From positions 744,001 to 808,000 of the forward strand of contig NZ_CP021382.1 in the NCBI RefSeq assembly GCF_002162135.1: a stretch of 64,000 bases of DNA, in the 5' to 3' direction. The notes under the pieces are model-generated. The model saw only the letters and a list, made by a program, of their open reading frames with translations. It was not told the origin of the DNA and did no database searches. The translations under genes were made by a program, and so were the position numbers. This stretch comes from Cellvibrio sp. PSBB006 (GTDB lineage Bacteria > Pseudomonadota > Gammaproteobacteria > Pseudomonadales > Cellvibrionaceae). Below, one piece after another: positions 1-8,749 of this stretch (within the stretch, counting starts at the first letter, position 1; every line of letters begins with the position of its first letter).

Positions 1-3000
1 ACGGCTGGTAACAGTCTGGCGGATTCTACTAACACATATGTGACCGCATTTGAAGATGTGGATATTCTTCAGGGTGGCAGCGCAGTTGATAATTTCCTGA
101 TTGATACAGCATTTGATGGCGAAATCCGCGGCGGAAGTGGCGATGACCTTTTCAGCATTAACGCATTTGTAAATTCGTTGTTTGGTGAAGCAGGGAATGA
201 TCAGTTTGAGTTCTCCAGCGTGGGCAACGATGGCAGTACCAACAGCATTAATGGCGGCGACGGTGAAAACAGATTAATTGCACGTAACCTCAACAACACC
301 TGGAATCTTTCAAGCGGTAATAATCTTGGCGTCAGTGGTGATGAAACCTATGTGGCCGACTTTATTAATATTCAAATACTCCAGGGTGGCAATGCCATTG
401 ATCAGTTTCTAATTAACGCCGCATTCAATGGCAATATTTACGGCGGTGATGGTAACGATATTTTTACAATTAATGCCGATGTTAATTCGGTAGACGGCGA
501 GGGTGGTGATGATGAGTTTACCTTCGCCAGTATTAATAATGCCGGGGCCGCAGACAGCATCGATGGTGGAGCGGGAACTAACATATTACAAGGAAGAAAC
601 GCGGATACTACCTGGACGCTAACAGGAAGTTATTCTGGCAGCCTTGCTGAAGATCAAAGTACTACCAATTATGTCTCCTTGTTTAACAACATTCATACCC
701 TGGAAGGCGGCACCGCAGAAGACACCTTGATAGGTCAGAATCAAACAAATGAGTGGAGTATCGACGATGTAGATGCAGGAAGTGTAGGTCTATCAATTAC
801 CGATACCACATTGCATCTTGTATTCACCGGCATGGAGAATATTGTCGGTGGTCGTGACCAGGACAATTTTGTTTTTAGCACGATAACCAGCGATATTACC
901 GGCCTGATAGATGGCGGAACCAACGGTAATAATCTGATTCAGGATACGCTTGATATCAGCGTCCTCGATCAGGCGATCACGGCAGAGCTTTTTGACAGCG
1001 ACACCGACAATCTCCACGTTATGAATATGGAGCAGATTATTGCTTCAGATAGCTATGCCGAAAATAATTATCTCTATGGCGCCAGCGACCGCGCGTATAT
1101 CTGGACCATTGACGATGTCAACGCAGGCAGTGTTGCCCGTGTTGATTCACCTTCGTATGAAAGCACCACCCGCTTCGTTAATTTCGGTCAACTGCGCGGA
1201 GGGGAAAACAATGATCGATTTGAAGTCATTACTGGTGGCTCAATCGCAGGCACAATTCATGGTGGTGATGGCGAAGGTATAGACTTCGCGGATTATTCAA
1301 ACACCAATTCCCACGTTACTGTTGCTCTTGGTGGCGATGGTTCATTAGGTGTAACAGGCATCAATGGTATAGAGGGTGTTGTTGGCAATAACGGCGGCTC
1401 GGGTGATGCACAATTTAACAGTGTCATGGGGATTACAAGCGGCAATAATGTCTGGACTATCGGTAGTTTTGACTCAGTAACGGATGGCATCAATGATGGT
1501 CAGATTGCTATCACGCTGGGTGATGGATCGTCCAAAATCATTTCTTTTGAGAATTTCAATATTCTCAGCGGCGGCTCCGGTAACGATGAGTTTAACTTCT
1601 CCCGTGCCGATAACAACAACGGGTTGCTATTGGGTTACATCAACGGCGGTATGGGCACCAATACGTTTAATGCTGCTATTTCCGCTAACAACCCATCAGC
1701 GTCTACCGCTGATCAGGTGATACATATAAAAAATGCTCCACTGGATTTAAGTAACCTTGATACCTTTGCTCCCGTTCAAAATATTACTCAGGTTTTTGGC
1801 TTCGCCAGTATTACGGCTAATGCTGATACGAATAGCATATTAGCCAGTGCTGAAAGTGCTAATACGTGGAACATCAATGCTAATGGCACTAATAACCTGG
1901 CCACAGATGACCGCCAAATTGCTTTCTCAGGCTTTGCCAATCTGATTGGCAGTACGGCAGTGGATACCTTTTATATCCGCTCACTTGAAAGTCCATTGCG
2001 GTTAATTGATGGCGGCTCCGACATAAGTATTGATACGGTTGATTTCTCGCAGCTGGATATCAATACCTCCGTGATCGTTGGTGTAGGCGAAACAGTATCG
2101 GCTGATATTAATATTCTCGACATCGAAAGGGTGAACGCACATAACCATGCCAGCAATGAATTGGTTAGTGATGCAGCAACAAATGTATGGCGGATCACTG
2201 ACGCCAATACAGGTTCACTCAATGCGGACTTGATGTTTTCCGGTTTTGCAAACCTGACAGGCACAATTGGCGATGACAGTTTTATCTTCGCTGACGAAAA
2301 TGCCAGCTTGTCGGGTGTCATGGATGGTGGTGTGGGAGCTGGGTTGGATACGCTCGATTTGACTGCTTTAAATCGCGACGTCAGTTTGCAATTGACTGAA
2401 GACGCGGCACTTGATGGCGAGATGCGCATTATAAATTTGGAGCAGGTTGAGGCTAACAGCGACTTTGTAAACACCTTACTGGCAAGTAATGCCGATAATA
2501 CCTGGTCGATATCAGGAAATAATATCGGTAGTCTGAGCAATGAAAGCAGCGAGATCAACTTTATCGGTTTTCGGAACCTGGTCGGCGGTTCCGGTAATGA
2601 TCAATTTATTTTCTACGAGCTGGGTTCGCTGGATGGGTTTATTGACGGTTCTACCCAGCCAGGCGATGGCGAAGACAGCCTTGATATGAGCCGGCTGGGC
2701 AGTGTTGATATACTCCTGGCCGATTCGGGTTTGGGATACCGTGGTATCGAGCGGGTTATTGGTAATGATCAGGACAGCACGATAAGGCGTCAGGGTACCA
2801 ACACCTGGAATCTAATGGGACAAAACAGCGGCAATATCAATGGCACCGTCATTTTCGAAGGTTTCACTGCGCTGGTTGGTGGAGAAGGAAACGATCAATT
2901 CAATTTAACGCAAGGTAGCCTGGCCGGTTCCGCTTCTGGCGGAATGGGTAACGATACCTTCACCTTGGGTTATGGTGTGATCTCTGGCGGCATTTACGGT

Positions 3001-5742
3001 GAAGGTGGTGATGACCTATTGGAAACCGTTGTTGCATCAGGCACGACCGGAACAGTAAATTTTTCTGGCGGAACAGGTAATAACAGCCTGACCACAACGG
3101 GTGGTGGTGCAGGTTTTACTGCACAACACACGTTTACTTCAGATCGAAATGGGCAATTGCGTTATCTGGATAGTGCAAATAATGGTTACACCATTAGCTA
3201 TTCCGATGTTACCGGAATTCTTGACAGTACAACCGCAACATCGCTAACAATAAATACAACGGCGACTGCTGATAACATCGTGTTACGCAACCGTGCTTAT
3301 ACGTTTAACGACACGACTTCTGTGACGTATAACAACAAGAATAATTTAGTGGTTGCTGCATCATTGGATGACCAGGTCATCGTCAGTGGTGCCGTTAATA
3401 TTCCGCAATTACTCACGATCCAGGACGCGCAAGTATCTTCTACCTCGGGTGGTTCAATTGTCGCTGCAGGCTTACGCCTGGACGGTACAGCCGCCGTGGG
3501 TAGCGAAAATAATCGCGTTAATGTTAACGTCAATGATCTGTACATAAGATCCACCAGCGGTGCCGTTTATTTGAATGAACAAAACACATTGAATATCAGT
3601 GAGTTTTCAGCCAACGGGTTAATTGACTTACGGCTTGATGGTGATCTCACATCTTCTATCGCTTTATCCTCTGCCCATGGCTTTAATGCGGTCTCCACCA
3701 ACGGTAATTTAATTCTGGATAAAGAAAACGCGTTAAGCGGAGCCCTGAATCTTTCTGCATCAGGTGATATCAATTTACGCAACCTGACGGCTACCAACAT
3801 TGCCAATATCAGTGCGCGACAATTAACTATCAATTCGAATGGTGTTATTAACGGTAATGGTTTAATCGAGATTAGCGGGTTATCTAATTTTGTATCAGGC
3901 GGCAATATTAATCTGGCTAACCGTGAGCACAATTTTAACTCCGTACAGATTGGTTCTGCAGCGGGTGTATCGATCAACAATATCGATACGCTTAACCTCA
4001 TCGGGGTGGCGGCTTCGGGAACGGTTAATATCAATGCGCAAGGTGTTAATGCCAATAGCGCTATTTCGGCAAACAGCCTGATATTGAATGGTGGTCAAGG
4101 TGCTGTCACATTGACCAGTAATATTGACGTGGCTGGTGAAGCCACTATTAGCGGGCAAAGCCTTTCCGTTGCCGGCGATATTGTCGCATCAAGCATTCAA
4201 TTAAATGCACAGGGCGAGACCTTGTTGAATGGAGAGCTTAATACGGGCAACGGCCAGGCCATCGCGGTTAACGCAAATAATATTGTGCAAAATGGACGGA
4301 TCATCGCCGGTACTGATGTGCGGCTTACTGCTGTCGAGGGGCTTACCCAGAACGCTAATATTGCTGCAAGTAACCGAATCATCCTGGAGGCCGGTACAGA
4401 TTTACTTATGAGCGGATCTTACACAACGCAAGCTGATACTATTGACGTTACCGCGGGCGGCATCCTGAATATGAATATGCTCACTGCTGAAAATGGTATC
4501 CGTGTAGAGGGTGGCGCAATTACCCAACAGGGCAATTTGTCTACGGCTAACGGGGATATCAATGTAGCAGGCTCAAACTTTGCCATGAATTCCGGTGTAA
4601 GCTTAACTGCAGCCACAGGTGCTATCTACATAAATTCAGATGCGGATTTGCTTGCACGAGATATCAATGCGGGTACCGATATTTCACTTGCGGCGCTAGG
4701 CGATGTCCAACTTAATGAAAACCTTGTTGCACGTGCGGGCGCAATAGACATTCAAGGTCGGAATATTGATCTTGCAGGTGATCTCTCAGCAGAAACGGAC
4801 ATTAATATTGTGTCGACTACCGGGGCACTTCAGCAACAAGGGCTCTTGCAGTCACAGCAAGGTAACATTGCAATTGATGTTGACGGTGATCTGGTCATGG
4901 CGGGGAATAGTGAAACACAAGCTGCCGGCAGCATTATCTATCAGGCAGCCAATATTGCCGTAACCGGCATGAAAACTGAAGCTGGCGCGGTAACCTTAAC
5001 GGCGCATCGCGGCGCGGTGACCGACAGCAATGGGGAGAATGTCAATGTAACGGCGCAGCGGCTAGTAATCGATGCAGAAACGGGCATTGGAGCCAGTGAC
5101 GTCATTGAAACTTTGGTAAGTGAATTATCTGTTAGCAATAACCAGGGTGATATTCGTTTGCAGAACAGCCAGGAAGTCACAGTTGATCGACTTCGCTCCA
5201 ATGGAAATATCGTCTTCAACAATCTTTCCGGTAGCGTTACGCTTGATAATACAAACGGTTTGCTTTTCAGCCGCAATGAGCCTGATGCAAGAGCGGCAGG
5301 CGGTACCATGAATGCCAATTATGATATTGGTACCTTAACAATCAATGTGGCGCAGGGTGATTTGGCTGCAATCAATACACCTAACCTGAACAACCCTGAT
5401 ATCGTTGCTCGCAATGCAGCGTTGATTGCACCCACGGGCAATATTGGCAGTCCAGGCCGGCCTCTTGTCATTTATGTGAAGGATTCATTATTTATTGGTG
5501 GTTTGAGAAGTTGGTCGCCTTTATGGGGCTTTGATACCGCACCGCAGTTCGTAGAGAATACATCCACCATTCAAGGAAACCTGTCTGACCTGTTGGCCTC
5601 AGGCAACGAACAGTTGGTTGCGGTAGAAACGCTTGAAGAAGTGAACCCTGCTATCTTCACCAGTGTGCGTAACTATTTCTATGATGACATCTCAATTCTT
5701 CTGCCTCGTGACCAGTTATATTATGATGACGAGTATGAATAA
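1..5742 (+). CDS. Large repeat adhesin / filamentous-hemagglutinin-like exoprotein (TpsA), 5' end outside window
   Basis: The frame is open from base 1, so the gene starts upstream and the GTG at 40 is internal. About 1,900 residues are visible. The first ~1,050 hold about nine imperfect repeats of roughly 100 residues, each with an N-x-W-x-(I/L) strand (TNTWNL, NVWRI, NTWSI) followed by a glycine/aspartate turn such as GGSGNDQF or GGDGNDIF. The second half is rich in N, G, S and I with short beta-strand repeats typical of a beta-helix. No TM segment or sortase signal is visible at the C-terminus, which is acidic and Tyr-rich. The next gene encodes a TpsB transporter, so this is very probably the secreted partner of a two-partner system, exported through the outer membrane for adhesion or contact. 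The GGxGND turns resemble RTX calcium-binding repeats, but spacing is irregular. The N-terminal TPS secretion domain would lie off-window. Confidence 0.8.
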   Translation, partial: TAGNSLADSTNTYVTAFEDVDILQGGSAVDNFLIDTAFDGEIRGGSGDDLFSINAFVNSLFGEAGNDQFEFSSVGNDGSTNSINGGDGENRLIARNLNNTWNLSSGNNLGVSGDETYVADFINIQILQGGNAIDQFLINAAFNGNIYGGDGNDIFTINADVNSVDGEGGDDEFTFASINNAGAADSIDGGAGTNILQGRNADTTWTLTGSYSGSLAEDQSTTNYVSLFNNIHTLEGGTAEDTLIGQNQTNEWSIDDVDAGSVGLSITDTTLHLVFTGMENIVGGRDQDNFVFSTITSDITGLIDGGTNGNNLIQDTLDISVLDQAITAELFDSDTDNLHVMNMEQIIASDSYAENNYLYGASDRAYIWTIDDVNAGSVARVDSPSYESTTRFVNFGQLRGGENNDRFEVITGGSIAGTIHGGDGEGIDFADYSNTNSHVTVALGGDGSLGVTGINGIEGVVGNNGGSGDAQFNSVMGITSGNNVWTIGSFDSVTDGINDGQIAITLGDGSSKIISFENFNILSGGSGNDEFNFSRADNNNGLLLGYINGGMGTNTFNAAISANNPSASTADQVIHIKNAPLDLSNLDTFAPVQNITQVFGFASITANADTNSILASAESANTWNINANGTNNLATDDRQIAFSGFANLIGSTAVDTFYIRSLESPLRLIDGGSDISIDTVDFSQLDINTSVIVGVGETVSADINILDIERVNAHNHASNELVSDAATNVWRITDANTGSLNADLMFSGFANLTGTIGDDSFIFADENASLSGVMDGGVGAGLDTLDLTALNRDVSLQLTEDAALDGEMRIINLEQVEANSDFVNTLLASNADNTWSISGNNIGSLSNESSEINFIGFRNLVGGSGNDQFIFYELGSLDGFIDGSTQPGDGEDSLDMSRLGSVDILLADSGLGYRGIERVIGNDQDSTIRRQGTNTWNLMGQNSGNINGTVIFEGFTALVGGEGNDQFNLTQGSLAGSASGGMGNDTFTLGYGVISGGIYGEGGDDLLETVVASGTTGTVNFSGGTGNNSLTTTGGGAGFTAQHTFTSDRNGQLRYLDSANNGYTISYSDVTGILDSTTATSLTINTTATADNIVLRNRAYTFNDTTSVTYNNKNNLVVAASLDDQVIVSGAVNIPQLLTIQDAQVSSTSGGSIVAAGLRLDGTAAVGSENNRVNVNVNDLYIRSTSGAVYLNEQNTLNISEFSANGLIDLRLDGDLTSSIALSSAHGFNAVSTNGNLILDKENALSGALNLSASGDINLRNLTATNIANISARQLTINSNGVINGNGLIEISGLSNFVSGGNINLANREHNFNSVQIGSAAGVSINNIDTLNLIGVAASGTVNINAQGVNANSAISANSLILNGGQGAVTLTSNIDVAGEATISGQSLSVAGDIVASSIQLNAQGETLLNGELNTGNGQAIAVNANNIVQNGRIIAGTDVRLTAVEGLTQNANIAASNRIILEAGTDLLMSGSYTTQADTIDVTAGGILNMNMLTAENGIRVEGGAITQQGNLSTANGDINVAGSNFAMNSGVSLTAATGAIYINSDADLLARDINAGTDISLAALGDVQLNENLVARAGAIDIQGRNIDLAGDLSAETDINIVSTTGALQQQGLLQSQQGNIAIDVDGDLVMAGNSETQAAGSIIYQAANIAVTGMKTEAGAVTLTAHRGAVTDSNGENVNVTAQRLVIDAETGIGASDVIETLVSELSVSNNQGDIRLQNSQEVTVDRLRSNGNIVFNNLSGSVTLDNTNGLLFSRNEPDARAAGGTMNANYDIGTLTINVAQGDLAAINTPNLNNPDIVARNAALIAPTGNIGSPGRPLVIYVKDSLFIGGLRSWSPLWGFDTAPQFVENTSTIQGNLSDLLASGNEQLVAVETLEEVNPAIFTSVRNYFYDDISILLPRDQLYYDDEYE

Positions 5743-5826
5743 TCGTTAACGCGATGCAGGCTCGCGCGCTTTTACGAGATTTTTCATCCCTGATTAACAA
5801 TAGCTAAATTGTGAGTTTGATTTTAC

Positions 5827-7773
5827 ATGTGTCAACAAAAAGCACGTCATTCGGAAGATATATCGCTTTTTCCCCGATTGAAATGGACAACCAAGATAAG
5901 TGGCAACCTGTTTGGTTTTATCATGTTGTTCTGTTCCGCGACAGCTACCGCTGGCTTTCTGGAAATGCCGGATACAACGGAAGTGCCGGAATTTGAACGG
6001 GACAGTATGCTGCTTGATATGGATATCCCACCGGTTAGAGAGCGTGACCCGGACCCCCAGGCCGGCCCGCGTCTTAATGTAAAAGAGTTCCGCATCCAGG
6101 GGCTGATCGAATACCCTGACTTGGGTATTACCCGCGAAAGCATCATTGAGCAAGTGGAATCGATCCGATTTGACATGATGGATGAGGGGGAATTGCTCGA
6201 TTCCGGATACAGCATTGACGAACTGAGTGAAGTATCGGACCTGATAGCCGAAATCGAAAAAGAAACCGAAGGGCGTCACGTAGGCCCATTGGAAGTACAG
6301 CGCTTGGTATTTCTGATTCGTGAACAGCGCCGGCAGCGCGGTATTACATTGGGAATGATCGAAACTGTTGCGAACACGATTACGCGGTACTACAGAGAAC
6401 GCGGTTTTATACTGGCTAAAGCTTACATTCCGCAGCAACATGTGCGCGATGGTGTGGTTACACTAACGCTGTTGCTGGGGGAGCTGGGCGAGGTAGAGGT
6501 CCAAAACAATCAGCGTTACTCCGACAAAACCATCGAGCGTACCTTTAAGAGCTTACTGGCTGAGCCGGTAACAAATGACCGCATTGAAGAAAAGCTCTTT
6601 CTTACCAATGACCTTCCTGGCCTTTCCGCTCAAGGGTATTTCGAACCTGGTTCGCAGGTTGGTGATACTAAGTTAAATGTTAATGTCACATCGGAACGTT
6701 GGTACGATGCCAATGTTCGCGTTGATAACCATGGTTCCGAGCGTTCCGGGGAATATCGCCTCTACACCGATTTTCTGCTTCACAATCCCCTGGGTATTGG
6801 TGATCAATTGCATATTGGCCTTCTTGGCTCCTTTGCACCGGAAAACTCCACGTATGGCTCAATCCGCTATAACACCATCGTGATAGATCCCAGAATCAAA
6901 TTTTCGGTAGGCGCCTCCACCAATGACTTCGTATTGGGCAGTGGTAACGCTGAAACTGAGGGCGCGAGTCTGGATATCGCTGGTAAATCCTCAGTAATTG
7001 ACACCTCCATCAAGTACCAGTTTAAACGGAGCCGGGTTAAAAATTATGCAATAGGACTCGCCGCATCCCAAATTGAATCTGAGATCGATCTAGGCGAAGT
7101 TAACAGCGACTTCCTTGATGATGAAGTGAGAAATATCGAACTCTTTTACGAGTTTGATGTGCTAAACGAAAAAAGCAGGATTTTGCACCAGGGTAATCTT
7201 ACCTTGTTGGCAAGTGATTTCGTTAAAGGAGCGGAGGAAGAGCAGGAAGAGTCCGCGGCGATTTTCTCGTTCGATTACTCGATGTTGACCTTTATGAAGG
7301 TGCCTTTTACGTCGGTAGAGAGTAGGGTGGTGCTCAGGGCCTCCGGCCAATACTCCGGCGTACCGTTAGCCTCGGTTAATCAATACTCCCTTGCTGGTCC
7401 GACGCGCGCGCGCGGTTATGTTGTTAACGAGTATTACGCCGACGATGCGCTATACCTGGGCGCTGACTGGATATTCAAGGGATTGTCATTAGGCGGGCTT
7501 AAGATTGGCGGGGAACGCTTTGAAAATTTAATGCAGCCATTCCTCTTCATGGACTACAGTTATGGCCAGGCGCATCCACTTCAGGAGGGGTCTGACGGCA
7601 CCGAGGCGCATCTGGGTGACGTTGGCTTTGGGTTGAAGCTTAATTATCTCCTGAACTTGCGCGGTAACCTTGTTTTTGCTGTGCCGGTGCATGCAAGCAA
7701 TAGCGGTCTTGAGGATGGCGAAGAACCCGGTGATGGCATGAACATGTACTTTGATTTTCAATACGCATTTTAA
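5827..7773 (+). CDS. Two-partner secretion outer-membrane transporter, ShlB/FhaC/HecB family (TpsB)
   Basis: 648 residues. A hydrophobic stretch at about 30-42 ending in ATATAGF fits a signal peptide preceded by a long basic N-region, so a start downstream of 5827 is possible; no strong Shine-Dalgarno precedes the ATG. POTRA-like segments follow (LNVKEFRIQGL near 80; a second ending GVVTLTLLLGELGEVEVQ near 210-230). The C-terminal ~380 residues alternate like a 16-strand beta-barrel and end in the aromatic FDFQYAF expected of an outer-membrane protein. TRARGY near 525 matches the conserved VRGY motif of loop L6. The gene lies 84 bp behind the TpsA adhesin, the usual TPS arrangement. An unusual acidic insert (SIDELSEVSDLIAEIEKE) sits within the first POTRA region. 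The family assignment is firm; the cargo assignment rests on adjacency. Confidence 0.9.
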   Translation: MCQQKARHSEDISLFPRLKWTTKISGNLFGFIMLFCSATATAGFLEMPDTTEVPEFERDSMLLDMDIPPVRERDPDPQAGPRLNVKEFRIQGLIEYPDLGITRESIIEQVESIRFDMMDEGELLDSGYSIDELSEVSDLIAEIEKETEGRHVGPLEVQRLVFLIREQRRQRGITLGMIETVANTITRYYRERGFILAKAYIPQQHVRDGVVTLTLLLGELGEVEVQNNQRYSDKTIERTFKSLLAEPVTNDRIEEKLFLTNDLPGLSAQGYFEPGSQVGDTKLNVNVTSERWYDANVRVDNHGSERSGEYRLYTDFLLHNPLGIGDQLHIGLLGSFAPENSTYGSIRYNTIVIDPRIKFSVGASTNDFVLGSGNAETEGASLDIAGKSSVIDTSIKYQFKRSRVKNYAIGLAASQIESEIDLGEVNSDFLDDEVRNIELFYEFDVLNEKSRILHQGNLTLLASDFVKGAEEEQEESAAIFSFDYSMLTFMKVPFTSVESRVVLRASGQYSGVPLASVNQYSLAGPTRARGYVVNEYYADDALYLGADWIFKGLSLGGLKIGGERFENLMQPFLFMDYSYGQAHPLQEGSDGTEAHLGDVGFGLKLNYLLNLRGNLVFAVPVHASNSGLEDGEEPGDGMNMYFDFQYAF

Positions 7774-8130
7774 GAAGGTTTGATTGTCGCAATTTTCATT
7801 ATCCGTCAATGAGCATTGAGGTGGCTTAGTGTGCCATAGTTCTCACTTTTAGCCGGTTTTAGCGCAGAAATATTTACCTGCAATCGAGTTGTAAATTTTT
7901 CTGACTATCGTTAATAACTGTTTTTTTTGCGGGTTATATCGATTAGGAAAAAGCGCCATCAAAACGTTGTTTGAAAGAAGAAACTGGGCTAGCATTCGCA
8001 TATTGCACCAACTTACTCACGTGCATTAAGGCTGAATTTAGCTTGTTAAATTGGTAATTGATACGATGCCTTTGCGGAGTAGAAATTATCGTAATCTGTG
8101 TGGTACTTAAGAAAGGTAAGGAGAAAGTAA
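7774..8130. other. Intergenic region between the TPS pair and the T6SS module
   Basis: 357 bases without a convincing ORF. It must carry the end of the TPS transcript and the promoter of hcp. A T-run at about 7920-7928 is not preceded by a clear stem. A weak sigma-54-like element is listed separately. A strong AAGGAGA Shine-Dalgarno lies just before the hcp start. Confidence 0.6.
7984..8000 (+). promoter_or_regulatory. Candidate sigma-54 (-24/-12) promoter for hcp
   Basis: The sequence cTGGgctagcattcGCa keeps the GG and GC doublets with exactly 10 bases between them, the invariant spacing of RpoN promoters. The bases between match the TGGCAC-N5-TTGC consensus only partly. RpoN control of hcp/vgrG operons is common in gammaproteobacteria, which is the reason to list it. 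It lies about 130 bases upstream of the hcp start. Confidence 0.3.
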
Positions 8131-8613
8131 ATGGCAATTTATGTTGAATATGAAGGCATCAAAGGAAATGTGACTGCTGACGGTTACAAAGACCACATTT
8201 CTGTTCAATCTCTTCAGTTCGGTGTTGGTCGCGGTATTTCTATGGAGCCAGGTAATCTGTCCAATCGCGAAGCAACTCGTCCCACTATCAGTGAAGTAAC
8301 TATGACCAAGCCTGCTGACACTTCAGCAACTGCCTTGTTCAAAGAAGCTGTTACTGGCTCAAGCGGTAAGAAAGTCACCATCAAGTTTGTACAAACTGGT
8401 GCTGACAAGGTTGTAGAGTTCATGACCTACACCCTGGAAGACGTATTGGTAAGCGGCTACTCTGTTTCTGCAGACGGCGAGAGCGATCCAATGGAATCAA
8501 TCTCTCTGAGCTTCTCCAAAATCATGGTCAACTATAACGACTACGATAAGACTAACAAGTCTGCGAATCCGCAACGTGTTGGTTACGACTTGACTACTGC
8601 CAAGCCGCTGTAA
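8131..8613 (+). CDS. hcp: Type VI secretion tube protein Hcp
   Basis: 160 residues, the usual Hcp size. The opening MAIYVEYEGIKGNVT and the later VEFMTYTLEDVLVSGYSVS and SLSFSKI are the typical Hcp beta-barrel strands. Hcp hexamers stack into the inner tube that is expelled by the contractile sheath and can carry small effectors in the lumen. There is no signal peptide, as expected. A strong AAGGAGA ribosome site fixes the start. A stem-loop follows immediately, so hcp probably gives its own abundant short transcript with some read-through to vgrG. No sheath, baseplate or ClpV gene lies in the window, so this is an accessory hcp-vgrG island served by a core T6SS elsewhere. Confidence 0.95.
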   Translation: MAIYVEYEGIKGNVTADGYKDHISVQSLQFGVGRGISMEPGNLSNREATRPTISEVTMTKPADTSATALFKEAVTGSSGKKVTIKFVQTGADKVVEFMTYTLEDVLVSGYSVSADGESDPMESISLSFSKIMVNYNDYDKTNKSANPQRVGYDLTTAKPL

Positions 8614-8636
8614 TTTAAGTTGTTATAAAGTAAAGT

Positions 8637-8667
8637 GCCCTGAAGGCGTTGTCTTCAGGGCTCTTTT
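8637..8667 (+). terminator. Rho-independent terminator after hcp
   Basis: A perfect 9-bp stem GCCCTGAAG/CTTCAGGGC (8637-8645 and 8653-8661) with a 7-base loop is followed by TCTTTT. It sits 24 bases after the hcp stop and before vgrG, so it probably sets the hcp:vgrG transcript ratio. Confidence 0.85.
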
Positions 8668-8749
8668 CTGTCTGAGCTCGCAATTTAATTGCGGGGCAAG
8701 GATGATCCCGACGCTTCCCTCGTGAAGGTCATATTGAGGTTGCTATCCT

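Noticed and set aside
1971..2558. 195-codon minus-strand frame inside the adhesin gene
   Set aside because: It is a by-product of the repetitive Gly/Asn codons of the adhesin; low-complexity Ser/Leu translation without features.
5794..6441. 215-codon minus-strand frame over the 5' part of the TpsB gene
   Set aside because: Antisense to conserved POTRA-region coding sequence; no signal, motif or ribosome site.
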